DNA of 64,000 nt from Cladosporium sp. IMV 00045 (taxonomy: Eukaryota; Ascomycota; Dothideomycetes; Cladosporiales; Cladosporiaceae). Position numbers and translations under genes: made by a program. This document shows, in pieces, positions 30,940-41,511 of this stretch. The notes below the pieces were generated by a model. That model was not told the origin of the DNA. It did not search any database and saw only the letters and a list, made by a program, of their open reading frames with translations. Within the stretch, counting starts at the first letter, position 1, and each line of letters begins with the position of its first letter. Location of the stretch: assembly GCA_001931905.2 (NCBI GenBank), contig MSJI02000741.1, positions 1 to 64,000 of the forward strand. The letters run 5' to 3'.

Positions 30940-32658
30940 ATGTCTCAATCAATGCTCACCGTCCCTCGCTCCTCCTCTCCCACCTCTCTCAACTACGTCT
31001 CCGCCAACTTCCCCGCCGCGCCGCGCTCGCCACTCTACGCCTCTATGTCCGCCGAGTCGCTCGCTGACACCAAGCCGAGCAAGCGTCGCCAATTCCGCGC
31101 CAGAGCGAAGAAGATCCGCACGACGGTGAAGAAAGGCTTCAAGACCGTCGCCTGCCTCTACACTCGAGGCAGTCTCGGCTCCAAGGCCTCCACTCTCAAC
31201 GCCCTCGAACGCCGTGGCTCGACCATGTCGATGCTTCGTTCCACGCGACCTAACACCCCGGGCTTCTGCGTTACGCATCCGACTTACCGCGGTTCGAATA
31301 AGCGTTTGACTGTGCATGAGGTCCCTCCGACTCCTGGTTTCCGCGACGACTGGGGCAGTCCTGTCGACGAGGATGTTGGTGGTAGCAGCAACGGGAAGAA
31401 CAAGAGGAGCATGCGTTTCTCGCATCCTGTCGTCAGCGGTGTGATTGCTAACGGTGCCGCTTCCATGGCTCATGGTTTCGAGAGCCGCGAGAGCCTTGCA
31501 GAGGACAACCGCCCCTCAACCCCTACCACCGACGCCGCCCTCGGGTTCGAGAACCAGGTCAACCCCATCAGGCTGCACAAGAGCCTGTCAGGCAAACGCA
31601 GCTTCAACACCTTTAAGAACATCCTCGACGGCGCGAAGCCGAAGCCTGTGTCTGCTCCCACGCTGCCCTACATCTCCGTGACCTCGGAGATCGACTTGGA
31701 CGCCCACGAGAAGCCCGACGAAACCCAACTCGCCGCGCTCGCCGCCGAAGTCCAAGACCAATACCTCCTGCAAGCCACCAACAACATGCCCGCCTCCCTG
31801 GTCATCGCCGCCCCGGCCCCCAACCACCCCTCCACTCTCCTCCCCGGCACCGCTCAGCCCGCTGCGCCTCCCAAACCGCGCACCACCACCCCTCGCCCGC
31901 ACACCACACCCAACTACCTCCCCTTCATGGCCTTCGAGCCCGGATTCGACCCGTACAACGAAGGCTCCAGCAACGTCGCCGGCCCCTCCCCCTCGCCAAA
32001 CTACGAGGGCAAAGGCAGAGGCAAAATGCCCGTAGGCAGACAAGCGTCCAACTCCTCCCTCTCCGCCGCTTTCGCCGAGGCCAGCGAGGCTGAAGCCCGT
32101 CGCCTGCACAACCGCCACACCACGCTGTACGACGATGTCGAGGGCGACTTCTCCTTCCGCCCTGCTCCGGCTTACAAGCCTTACTCCGCTCCTGCTCCTG
32201 CTCCTGCTGCGCCGAAGCATAAATCGGCCCCTCCTGAGTCTTCGGGCTACACTCCCTACAGACCCCAGCAGCAGCCTCAGCAGCAGCAGCAACAGAGCAG
32301 TCTGAAGCGCAAAGCCGTCCCCGCCCCCGTCGCCACCACCAGCACTGCTTCAGCTTCCACCTCCGCCCCGCAAAGAAGCAAGCGCACCCCCTCCAAAAAA
32401 GCCGCAGAAGCAGCAGCCGCAGCGCAAACTTCCAAACCCCTGCCCGACCTCCCTTCTCTCCTTGACCCTCGCCGCTATACTCAGAATGTTGTTCCTGAGG
32501 GACTGAGGATGAATGAGAACGGGTATCCTGTCATGGGGAAGATGCCTGAGGAGCCGAGGAAGACGAAAGCTGATTCTGGTGGTAGTGGAGCGGAGAGAAG
32601 CCGTCGGATGAAGACTGCGCGCGCTGTGGAGAGCGCGTTGGAAAAGTTGATGTTTTGA
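30940..32658 (+). CDS. Conserved-looking disordered protein, function unknown
   Basis: Intronless, 572 aa from MSQSMLTVPRSSSP; an ATG at 30823 would add 39 residues that read like leader. One basic, ordered-looking block lies near the N-terminus (about 45-75, KRRQFRARAKKIRTTVKKGF followed by KTVACLYTRGSLGS). The rest is Pro/Ala/Ser-rich with a Gln run (about 445-455), Ala runs and a C-terminal helix (RRMKTARAVESALEKLMF). Uniform third-position GC and continuous coding support a real gene. I recognise no named domain. The basic block may bind nucleic acid or membrane lipid, but nothing here decides that. Confidence 0.75.
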   Translation: MSQSMLTVPRSSSPTSLNYVSANFPAAPRSPLYASMSAESLADTKPSKRRQFRARAKKIRTTVKKGFKTVACLYTRGSLGSKASTLNALERRGSTMSMLRSTRPNTPGFCVTHPTYRGSNKRLTVHEVPPTPGFRDDWGSPVDEDVGGSSNGKNKRSMRFSHPVVSGVIANGAASMAHGFESRESLAEDNRPSTPTTDAALGFENQVNPIRLHKSLSGKRSFNTFKNILDGAKPKPVSAPTLPYISVTSEIDLDAHEKPDETQLAALAAEVQDQYLLQATNNMPASLVIAAPAPNHPSTLLPGTAQPAAPPKPRTTTPRPHTTPNYLPFMAFEPGFDPYNEGSSNVAGPSPSPNYEGKGRGKMPVGRQASNSSLSAAFAEASEAEARRLHNRHTTLYDDVEGDFSFRPAPAYKPYSAPAPAPAAPKHKSAPPESSGYTPYRPQQQPQQQQQQSSLKRKAVPAPVATTSTASASTSAPQRSKRTPSKKAAEAAAAAQTSKPLPDLPSLLDPRRYTQNVVPEGLRMNENGYPVMGKMPEEPRKTKADSGGSGAERSRRMKTARAVESALEKLMF

Positions 32659-33673
32659 GATGACGAGAGATGAGGAGGTGAGGTGAGGAAGGTAAGTATG
32701 AGGTGAGTATGAGGTGGGTTGAGTATTGGAGCCATCTTCGAGGCTCCTCGATCTGGATTCTGGATTCTGGATCTCTCTCTCGCGTTAGCTTTTTATGCTC
32801 TCTTTTGCAGATTCGATCTATTCTGGCGTCTGACGATTTAGCTTGGTTTTTTCCCGCATTCATCGTTTCGATGGATTTTTGTCATGATTGATTTTTTCTA
32901 ACATTTTCTTGAATCATGAGATGGGACAATTAGTTATGTTAGTCAGATACTCGCATTTGCAATGGAGGTTTTTTGCTTACGCATATATAATTTTCCACTT
33001 TCTGATCAGTTTTAATACTTATATGATCTATCGCTTGATATATAGTAGATCGATCGTGAACCGATAATGGTTGGCCTGGTCTCTAGCTTGTTGTCGGAGA
33101 ACGAACGGATCCTCCAAAGTATGTGTGACTATTGACCGCTCGATGAACCCATCATCACCGAAAGGCATGAAATCAAGCCAAGTTCATACGTTTCAGCCGA
33201 GGGCTGCGCGCCTTCTTGCACAACACCCAACCCAGGACCTGTCAGAAAAGTTCCACCGGGTTTGTGCCGTTTTGTCGGTGTTTCCAAAATTCTAGACGAT
33301 GTTACTGTCACTGCAAATGCTGTAAGCGTTGCAGTGGAGTTTGCTCGTACTCTTCAAGCCCACTGAGGGATCTGCCAAATGACTTATGATAAAGCAGTGG
33401 CACTCTTTTCGTCGAGCGAACAGACGATTCTGTAACCTCGTCACGGATTTGCGACGGTTCTTGATCGCTCATCGCGTCCGTAGCTAATCTCAGTCGGCCA
33501 GTTGATTCGGACTCGTCGGGTTTTGTCGAATCGGGGCATTGTCCGTGATGATGCCTATGCAACATGAACAGAAAGAGGTATCTCAGCCCTTTCAAAGCCC
33601 GAGGTCATGGAATAAAGCCCAACGCGCACACCGATGAAAAAAAAACCAATCCGGCTGCTGGGGTTCATTGTTT
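32659..33673. other. 3' spacer
   Basis: 1.0 kb between convergent stops. T-rich and AT-rich, notably at about 32880-33070 (several TATA/ATATAT stretches). No gene was seen. Confidence 0.5.
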
Positions 33674-35007
33674 TCAATACTTCAACCCTTTAGTCCGGAC
33701 AGTGAGGGTGTTGGCGTGCGGATGCGCAGTCAAGCCGTTGGCCATGCCTTGAAGGTACGGCGAGCAGCCTGCGAGTTTGGACGTGTTGGTGTCGATCCAG
33801 ATCAGGAGTCGGACGATGTAGGGGTCCGGGTTGCCTATTTTTATCAGGCCGCCGCGGAGGTTGATCATTCTGTATCATTCAAAGTCAGTCAGGTCGTCAT
33901 CGTCACCATCATTTCGCAGAGCGTTGAACCCGCCGACACGATGCTCCGTTGCGGCAGAGCTATGCTCGCTCTAGAGTCAAGGCCATATGACCTTACTAAT
34001 GGAAAGAAGGAAATCAATCCATCAAAACTTACTGCGATTCGATTAGCACACGCCTTCAATCCATTGAAGTACCCAACACTCAGAAACCCTACCCTCACCA
34101 ATCCCTGCATATGAACATGATAAGCCGACCCATCTCCATGCTTAATCTCATACGCCGCACAAAGCGCTACAGCAACAAGCAGCTGATCCGAAACCCCCCT
34201 CTCCCCCTCCCCCAGCGCCTCAGAAATGCTCTTCACCAAAAACCTCTCAATCCCAACCACCGCAGCCCAAGTACGCACTTCCACACACCGTCCCAGGACG
34301 TCCAACTGGTTCCGCACCCCCAGCAACACAGCCGTCGAAAGCAGCACCGGATCCGTGAAGACGAAAGTGTAGAATCTCCCCCACGACGACGCGTCGCCGC
34401 CGATGCCGTACTGCCTCGCGAAATCGACCGCTTGCGCCCGGCAGATGCTCTCGTACAGGCCCATAACGCTGGACAGCGAGAGGTGCATGCTGTGCAGGCT
34501 GAGTCCGATCGTGTTGTGCGCGTGATGCAGTGCGAGCGTACGGAAGGACATGCTGCCGCGGGAGAAGGATCGCGTTAGCATGTCCATGCGGGAGAGGCAG
34601 CAGGCTTCGGGCGTGAGGAGGGTGGTTTCGGTGGCGTCGAGGTTTTCGTCGGCTGCTTGGTCTCGAGAGTAGGCCGACGAGTCTTCTGTTTGGCAGCCTG
34701 TGCGTTTGCCGTGCCATTGTGCAGATGAGGAAGAGCCAGATCGCTCATCCGCATTGATGTCGACCCGTGGAGCAACGAGCTTCCGCGCACGATCCGATCT
34801 TCGCGTGGCATCATCTCCATCCTCATCTCCGTCCCAAGTCGAAGATTGAACGGCATCGGCGGCAGCTTTGACTCGAGAATGGCTGTGTTGCCACCTCGTG
34901 ACGTGAGAGCGCACTTGCTTCCTGACCTTGCCATCAAGCGTGTCGGTGGGATTCGTAACGTGGATGAATTTAAGTGGCTTGCTGGGTTTCTCCTTCGAGT
35001 TGCTCAT
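33674..35007 (-). CDS. Fungal transcription-factor-like protein lacking a zinc cluster
   Basis: Two coding exons, complement(join(33674..33869, 34094..35007)), 369 aa. The middle and C-terminal part (about 150-350) resembles the regulatory domain of Zn2Cys6 transcription factors: MDMLTRSFSRGSMSFRTLAL, WGRFYTFVFTDPVLLSTAV, then HVHMQGLVRMINLRGGL across the splice junction and YIVRLLIWIDTN. There is no Zn2Cys6 cluster; the N-terminus is basic (KFIHVTNPTDTLDGKVRKQV) and disordered. Such proteins are common in Pezizomycotina and are assumed to regulate transcription, though DNA binding is unproven. The C-terminal exon can be joined in frame only through the nested intron described separately at 33870-34093. 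Without it the product runs out of frame after IA. Confidence 0.82.
33870..34093 (-). other. Candidate stwintron ([D1,2] twin intron)
   Basis: On the minus strand the exon ends ..GTGAG at 34094. The next base, G at 34093, would be the first base of the outer intron. A 61-nt inner intron follows, from GTAGGG (34092) to CGCAG (34032), with a TGCTAAT branch-point-like motif 14 nt before its end. Removing it joins G to TAAGT (34031-34027) and creates a perfect GAG|GTAAGT donor. The outer intron then ends at ATACAG (33870), with CTGAC upstream. Splicing restores the frame and gives GLVRMINLRGG, the spacing expected in this family. No single GT..AG intron with a good donor does so. Confidence 0.7.
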
Positions 35008-35919
35008 TTCCCTCCACCGGCGACTTAGCTTTGGGTTATTGGATTGCCATTAGACATATGTTGTTTGTGTTGTGAAGATTGGACGTGATGTGGCGAGAAG
35101 CGTTTGTGTGGTGTGGTGTATACGACGGCAGGTCAAGCAAATATGAAAGTATGACGCTTCGCTTTTAACGGGCTGATGATGTTGTTGGCTTCTTTAGTTC
35201 GAGATCATCGTAAGATTGAATGCTAGACTCAACGTTAGTGTCGATCTTCTTTTTCGGGTTCTTCACGAGGCTTGGGTTCTATTCCAAATATGTTATTTCG
35301 CAACAACACTTGCCCTATCGTTTAACTTGACATGTCACGCAATTCATGTCGGAGTGAGCTCCGCCAGACTTTCGATAGTCTGGATTGGACGAGACAGTCT
35401 TCACGGCGCTTACACTTCCTGAACTCGTCGAGACCATTTGGGAGAAATGGCAAAGTAAAGAGACGTCTTTGATTGATTGTTTAGGACACTACTGAAGAGA
35501 TTTGATCATGCAACAACCAATGCCAATGCACGCAGTCATGATGTTTTTGCGAGCCAAACTCATTTTCTCGAGGTAAGAACTCAGCCCAATGACTGCAATT
35601 TCCTCCAAACAAACCTTTCGTTCCATGACAAGTTTCTCTGTGTCTTTCAGAGAGCAGAACAAGACAAGACAAAATAAGAAATCCAGATCCACCGTCTCTG
35701 TGCATGTTGATATGGCAAAGGGAAAGAAGGCAATGCCTCGGTCGTCCTCGATCATCTCTTTGGGAATCGTAAGCCAGAGTGTTGGTCATGGATGCTGAGT
35801 AGAACGACTCCAATGAGTGATCTGCTCTAAACACCATTTCAAACCATAGTATGGGCTGTTGATGAACAGTTCGATCCACGGCCGATGGGATCAGGCAGCC
35901 AATGCTCACCGTATTCTCC
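35008..35919. other. Spacer upstream of the transcription-factor-like gene
   Basis: 912 bp between the start of that gene and the stop of the next minus-strand gene. No supported coding region. Confidence 0.5.
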
Positions 35920-36678
35920 TCAAAGGCGATCAATCGGATCCAGCAAGGCGTACAAGTCCTCACCAAGCATGTGCTTCGCCTCTTCCTCGGTGGCGTGATC
36001 AGCCTCGTCGACAAAGTGGCTCTTCAGCATAACATCCGCCTCGCTCGGGACGGTGTGGTAGTTCTCGAAGGGATACTGCTCGATGACATTGCGGTGCTGC
36101 CAATTGACGGTCTCGTTACCCTCGACACGCGGCGCGCCCAGGAAACGACCGTGCAATTTGTCGGTAGCGATGCGGTCGTCGCCTTCGTACTTCATCTCGC
36201 TCTTGGATGGCCACGGGGCAAGGTAGGGGCGGCCGAGCTTGTACTGCGGAGTGAAGACGGTGGGGAGGGCGAGGACTGGCGAGAGGTTGGAGGTGAAGGT
36301 TGGGCCGGCGACAGTCTTGCCGCTGAAGGCCGAGCGAGACGGAGTGGAGGGACAGGTGGACTGGCTATCGAGTGATGCAACTGAGCCGAATGAGCCCTTC
36401 TTGCGGCCCTTGGAGGAACGAGTGCTCGGAGTGCGGGCTGAAGCAGCTTTGCCGCAGACCGGGGTCTTGGGGGCATCGGACTGCAGATTGGCCTGCAAGG
36501 ATCTTTGGTGGGCCTGGACGAGCTTGCGGTATTCGCGCTTGTGGCTGTCGATATCGAGGTTGCGGGGCCAGAATGGAGAGTTTCCGCAGATCTTGCTGCG
36601 AGCCAGGTTCATCTTCTCATGCTTCTGCTTCTCCATGACGTTTGGGGCGATCCACTTTCTGGAGGATCCGTAAGACAT
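35920..36678 (-). CDS. Conserved protein of unknown function
   Basis: Intronless, 252 aa from MSYGSSRKWIAPNVMEK; an ATG at 36714 would add 12 residues. A basic, helical N-terminal block (about 1-65: MEKQKHEKMNLARSK, GNSPFWPRNL, REYRKLVQAHQRSLQA) is joined by a Ser/Thr/Pro-rich linker to an ordered C-terminal block (about 140-252: LGRPYLAPWPSKSEMKYEGD, GRFLGAPRVEGNETVNWQ, EADVMLKSHFVDEADHATEE). Both ends look under selection. I cannot name the family. There are no signal peptide, membrane segment or catalytic motifs. Confidence 0.78.
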   Translation of the reverse strand: MSYGSSRKWIAPNVMEKQKHEKMNLARSKICGNSPFWPRNLDIDSHKREYRKLVQAHQRSLQANLQSDAPKTPVCGKAASARTPSTRSSKGRKKGSFGSVASLDSQSTCPSTPSRSAFSGKTVAGPTFTSNLSPVLALPTVFTPQYKLGRPYLAPWPSKSEMKYEGDDRIATDKLHGRFLGAPRVEGNETVNWQHRNVIEQYPFENYHTVPSEADVMLKSHFVDEADHATEEEAKHMLGEDLYALLDPIDRL

Positions 36679-39126
36679 CTTGGCTGAAGACTTGAGGGCT
36701 GGACTCCTGTTCACGTTAGGTTAGCTTTGTCATCGAGAGACTTGGATTCGAAGTTGATGGCCACATACCGTTTCACAGCGGGCTAAGACGAGTGTGTAGG
36801 AAAGGTTCCTTAACAATTTTGTGGATCGAGCGGGTTGCTGCTCTTGCGAGACCTTCGCTCTTAGGTAAGTGTCCGCTCCTACAAGCTCAGTCGATGTTGA
36901 ATGGCTGAGTAGGTTGGTGATGTACTTGAGAACCAGAAGCTCCCAGGGTGTACAGCCTTTGCTTCTCGGAGATGTTGGACACCGAGATTGAGGATCAATC
37001 GGGGTTAGGTAGTAGTCGCGAGACTTGTCGGGATACTAATGCCGTGGAGGTTACTTGCTTGAGCCCGGTGGTCGTAATATCTGAACCTTTCGCTTCTGTT
37101 GGAGTCAGCATGAACCAGGGAAAGTATTGTGCAGTGGCTTGTTCGTGTTCGCAACGCCTCAATAAGCAATCACTATTCAAGCCCACGTAGGATCAAGCAA
37201 GAATGATGGTATGCTCAAGGTCAAGATCGACTGCACTCGGTCTTGGAGGAGTCGGAAGATCAAGAATGATGAAGATCAAGTGAGCATTTATTCCGGGCAG
37301 GCACATGTCAATACACGAGCTGCACGTGTGACAATAGGCATACCTTTGAGCCTGTGATGCGGTGAGCGGAAAAAAGTCGCGTGATAATGAGCAGCTTGTG
37401 AAAGTCGACTTGCGATGAAAAGATGCGTTGATTGCGATGGAACACTGTAATGCGTTGATTGCGACGAAAGCAAATGAATGATACAAGTTGACACTTATGC
37501 CACTGTGATTTGGTGTTGGTGCTGAAAACCAGCGATCAGGCAGCCATCCAAGTCATTGTTCTACGTGAATTGTTCGTCGCGTTTGCAGAGCACATGCAGT
37601 CATAACATCCGAACACGTCGCGGCCGGGAACGCGGGTGCGGACATGTGAAGAAGCGAACATGTGTGAATGCGTTGTAAAGTGAATGAGGCATTGCGTTAA
37701 GATATGTCAGTAAAGGTAGTGAGAGCATGTGAGGAGGCGAGTACATGTACGGTGAAGGTCGAAGTAGGAGGTCTGAGTTGAAAGCCTCAGACAGCCACAG
37801 TGAGGTCGAGGACAGCACGTTTCACCATTGGGAGCCAGATCGGTGGAGACGAACTTGATTGGCTGCGCATGGGCTCGGGTTGACTTACGTCACATCTTCG
37901 ATGCTTGATACTCGGCGTTCTCGATGCAATCCTCCAAAACGAGGGCGATCAAGGACGAGACGTGGCTTGTGAGTATCGAAAGATAAGCACAGTAATCACA
38001 AATTCCATGTATTCATCACATTGCCATTACAATCACGTAAAGACAATCTTCTCCCATCATGATCAGAATGTTGGCATAGCAAACGGTGCAGCTTGCTCTT
38101 AGCGCAAAGCATGCGCCAGCCCTTGTGTGGCGTCGTGTCTTCCCAGCATACAAAACCCACCGGCGATCCCCAGTCCTCGTCTGACAGAAGAGCAGGGCCG
38201 CCTACTTCGCTGCGCAGCCGCGTGACGGTGCGGGTGGCCCTGCGACCTTGCTGTCACGCTGGAGGAAGTTGTCGAGGAGATGAGAGTGATGGTGATTTGG
38301 ACAGGAGGAATGTGGCTGCGGTTTGCGCTGCTACCTTGCACCGCCGCAGTCCTTTTTGGAGAAGTCCTGACATGCGCACTCCGGCCGAGGACCGCGACGA
38401 GCGCGCGCAATCGACAAGAATAGCCATCCTGGCGTCACGAGCAGGACCAGCGCGCCGAAGCAATCTCACGACCAGTGCCTTGTCTTTGTTCGGCCTTTAT
38501 TCCCCACCGGCATGGCCCAATATCAATCGACAAAGCAGAGCCGCCCTCGACCTGTTCACCCGGGCGCTTGCAAGCCACGCACGGGCCCCCTTCGACCAAC
38601 GACCAACAATCCAACCCTCGAGTCCCAGACCAGGACGTGGATGCGCGACGAGTATGCTGAAACGCCATACCTGACCTCGGTGGTCGTGACCTTCTGACAA
38701 TGATCCATCTTGGTCGCATGATTGGCCAAGCCCAGAAGATGCGGTACGTTCTCTTTATTCTTGCTTTGTTCATCTCCCACAGTCGCATTGTCGACTTACC
38801 CTTTGTTGCCTCGCTGCACCATTTACCACCTTCACTTCCCTGCGTATCTGCATGAGTGACGACTCTCCTTTGTACTCTCAATTCCTTCGTGCCGGCACGA
38901 TCTTGCAGTTAATACCCATTTTCGCTTTACGACGCATTCACATACGCAACCCGGTGTTACGTTGCTCCGCTTTTCTTCCTCTTTCAGCACTACAACACCA
39001 CCCGCACAACAATAGACACTTGCTTCGATTACACTTGACGCAAAACCGCCACTGGCTGGCTTATCCTCTGACCACACGCTGAGCATCCTACCAGACACAC
39101 CCAGACTTTCAGCATCCGCCGCCACC
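36679..39126. other. Gene-free stretch, 2.4 kb, ending in the PRM1 promoter
   Basis: No supported gene was seen between two divergent starts. A GC-rich, arginine-coding patch on both strands at about 38090-38700 gives open frames that do not resemble proteins. The last 250 bases before PRM1 are rich in CAC/ACAC, like other leaders in the window. Confidence 0.5.
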
Positions 39127-41511
39127 ATGTCATCTCCAGAGAACCAACAGCAACACCCGAATCCTGCGCCGCCATCCGTTTCCGCTGGCAACCATGAGAT
39201 GCGCGACTTCTATGCTTCGCAGGATGCATCACGACCTACCTCACAACCTGAACCATACCTTGCGCCCTACCTCGGTCTTCGAGCTAGACTCTCGCAGACG
39301 TGGATCAATCGATGGACTATTCTCCTCTTACTCGTCCTAGTTCGTACTCTTTTCGCAATCGCATCGCTCGACGACAATCTCGGTTCCGCGAGGCGCGAAG
39401 CTCTCTCGGCTTGCACAGCCGTAGAGACTGCAGGCTCCGCAATGGCGAGCATGCCCCACTACATGAGCCGTGGGGTCAACGAGCTCACAGTCAAAGGCGT
39501 TGAAAAAGCTATCAATGGCCTGATGCAGATACTCATCATGAGCGTCACTGGTGTCCAAGAGCTTGTTGTCTTCATCATCAATCTGCTCACATCCACCTAC
39601 GTTTGCCTCATCACCTTGGCAGTCGGCGGCAGTCTTCATGTCGCTGTCGAGGTCGCCCAGGAAGTTGGTGACTTTCTCAATTCGACTGTCAAGGATGTTG
39701 GCAAAGACCTAGGTGATGCTGAAGCTGACCTCCAGAAAGTCATGAACGGCTTCCTGGATGACATCAACAAAGTCGGCAGCTTCTTCACCGGCAAGCACCC
39801 TGACCCTCCAAAGGTCGACTTCTCAGACGAGATCGCCAAGTTGAACACTCTTCATCTTCCAGAAGGCTACGACAAGGGTCTGCAGAAGCTCAACGACTCT
39901 ATCCCGACTTTCGCTGAAGTTAACAATCTCACCAACACCGCCATCCGCTTTCCTTTCCAGGAGGTGAAGAAGCTGCTCAATGAGAGCTTGCCAAGATACA
40001 CTCTCAACGCTTCAATGTTTCCCGTTCCCGCCAAGGAGAAGCTCACCTTCTGTTCGGACAGCAACGGCATCAATGATTTCTTCACCAACTTGCTCAATAT
40101 CGCCCATTTGGCCAGAACCATCTTTATCGGCGTTCTGGTCACTTTGGCAGTCTTGGTTTGTGCTCCAATGGCGTACCGCGAGTATCGGCGCTGGCGATTT
40201 GAGAAGGAGCGTGCGCAACTCATCAAAAGTGATGCGCACGACCCGATGGATGCCGTGTATCTCGTATCCAGACCTTACACTTCCACATTTGGTCTCAAGA
40301 TCGCACACATGTTCAAGTCTTCACGCCGCCAAGCACTCGTACGCTGGACCGTCGCCTACGCCACTACTGTACCTGCACTTTTCGTGCTGACGCTTGCAAT
40401 TGCTGGCCTTCTCGGTTGCCTATGCCAGTACATCCTCCTCAAGTCTATTGAGAAGGAAGTGCCTGCGCTTACCACCCAAGTAGGCGCCTTCGCCGACAAG
40501 GTCATGTATCAACTTGACAATTCAAGCGAGCAGTGGGCTGTAGGAACCAACAAGATCATTACCGAGACCAACCTGAAGATCAACGATGACGTCTTTGGAT
40601 GGGTCAACACCACCACTGGTGCCGTCAATCACACACTCAACGTCTTCGTCGACGGAATGGTTGATACCCTCAATACCACTTTCGGCGACACTATCCTGTA
40701 TGAGCCTATTTTGGATGTACTCAACTGCCTTGTCTTGCTCAAAGTACAAGGAATCCAAAAAGGCCTCACTTGGATCAGCGACCATGCTCATATCGACTTC
40801 CCGCTCATGGATGCTAGCATTTTCAACGCGGGCGCCTCCGACAAAATACGCAGCTCTGAAAACGACATGCTAGCCCAGAACGATGCGCCAGGTGCTACCG
40901 ACAACATCTCACGGGCGATTGCACGTGTCCTTGATGCGTTCTATCGCGCCCTTCGTCAAGAAGCCATCATCTGCGCCTGCGTGCTCATCGTCTGGCTAAT
41001 CATCGTAATTATTGGTATCGTCACAGCACTTTCCCAATTGCCAAGGAAGGGCTCCGGCAGTACCTTTCACAGCCCTCCGCCAGAGGACCCTCTGAACCCA
41101 GGTCCTGAGAAGCACGAGCTCGATGATTTCTTCACCCGTGGTCGCGTACCCACGTACGAACAAGCCACCGCAAGCCCAACAGCGGGCGACCACAGCGGCA
41201 ACAAATACAACGGCCAAGCCTACACGCTGACTCCCAATCCCCTGCCAACATTTGAAGTGCATAGCGCTACTTCACCAAACCCGCCCAGCAACGCCTTTGC
41301 CACATCGAATGCAGAGAAGTTGGGTAATGTTGGCAGCCAAAGCGTGGACGGTGCCATACGCCGTCAAACTCATGTTCGCTCCTCGAGCCACGGCGACTAC
41401 GCCGTCACTTCGCCCACCTCGCCACCCAAACCACCACGTCAGCAATTCGATTCGAACCCTCCACCCCCAACCCAGTCCAATCGCGATCCCTTCGCCGACC
41501 CCGCTCGTTGA
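39127..41511 (+). CDS. PRM1: Plasma membrane fusion protein Prm1
   Basis: Intronless, 794 aa. Prm1 promotes merging of plasma membranes during mating and hyphal cell fusion. Hydrophobic membrane segments lie at about residues 64-82 (WTILLLLVLVRTLFAIA), 148-175 (LVVFIINLLTSTYVCLITLA), 330-352 (IFIGVLVTLAVLVCAPMA), 413-440 (ALFVLTLAIAGLLGCLCQYI) and 615-640 (AIICACVLIVWLIIVIIGIV). The lumenal or extracellular loops hold many N-glycosylation sequons (NLT, NES, NAS, NTT, NHT). A disordered Pro/Ser-rich tail follows from about 650. The order of segments and the length fit the family. Co-occurrence with noxR in one window is notable because both are tied to cell fusion. Confidence 0.93.
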   Translation: MSSPENQQQHPNPAPPSVSAGNHEMRDFYASQDASRPTSQPEPYLAPYLGLRARLSQTWINRWTILLLLVLVRTLFAIASLDDNLGSARREALSACTAVETAGSAMASMPHYMSRGVNELTVKGVEKAINGLMQILIMSVTGVQELVVFIINLLTSTYVCLITLAVGGSLHVAVEVAQEVGDFLNSTVKDVGKDLGDAEADLQKVMNGFLDDINKVGSFFTGKHPDPPKVDFSDEIAKLNTLHLPEGYDKGLQKLNDSIPTFAEVNNLTNTAIRFPFQEVKKLLNESLPRYTLNASMFPVPAKEKLTFCSDSNGINDFFTNLLNIAHLARTIFIGVLVTLAVLVCAPMAYREYRRWRFEKERAQLIKSDAHDPMDAVYLVSRPYTSTFGLKIAHMFKSSRRQALVRWTVAYATTVPALFVLTLAIAGLLGCLCQYILLKSIEKEVPALTTQVGAFADKVMYQLDNSSEQWAVGTNKIITETNLKINDDVFGWVNTTTGAVNHTLNVFVDGMVDTLNTTFGDTILYEPILDVLNCLVLLKVQGIQKGLTWISDHAHIDFPLMDASIFNAGASDKIRSSENDMLAQNDAPGATDNISRAIARVLDAFYRALRQEAIICACVLIVWLIIVIIGIVTALSQLPRKGSGSTFHSPPPEDPLNPGPEKHELDDFFTRGRVPTYEQATASPTAGDHSGNKYNGQAYTLTPNPLPTFEVHSATSPNPPSNAFATSNAEKLGNVGSQSVDGAIRRQTHVRSSSHGDYAVTSPTSPPKPPRQQFDSNPPPPTQSNRDPFADPAR

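Noticed and set aside
38093..38881. Arginine-rich frames on both strands (193 and 148 codons)
   Set aside because: Both come from the same GC-rich patch, with no domain and no preference for either strand.
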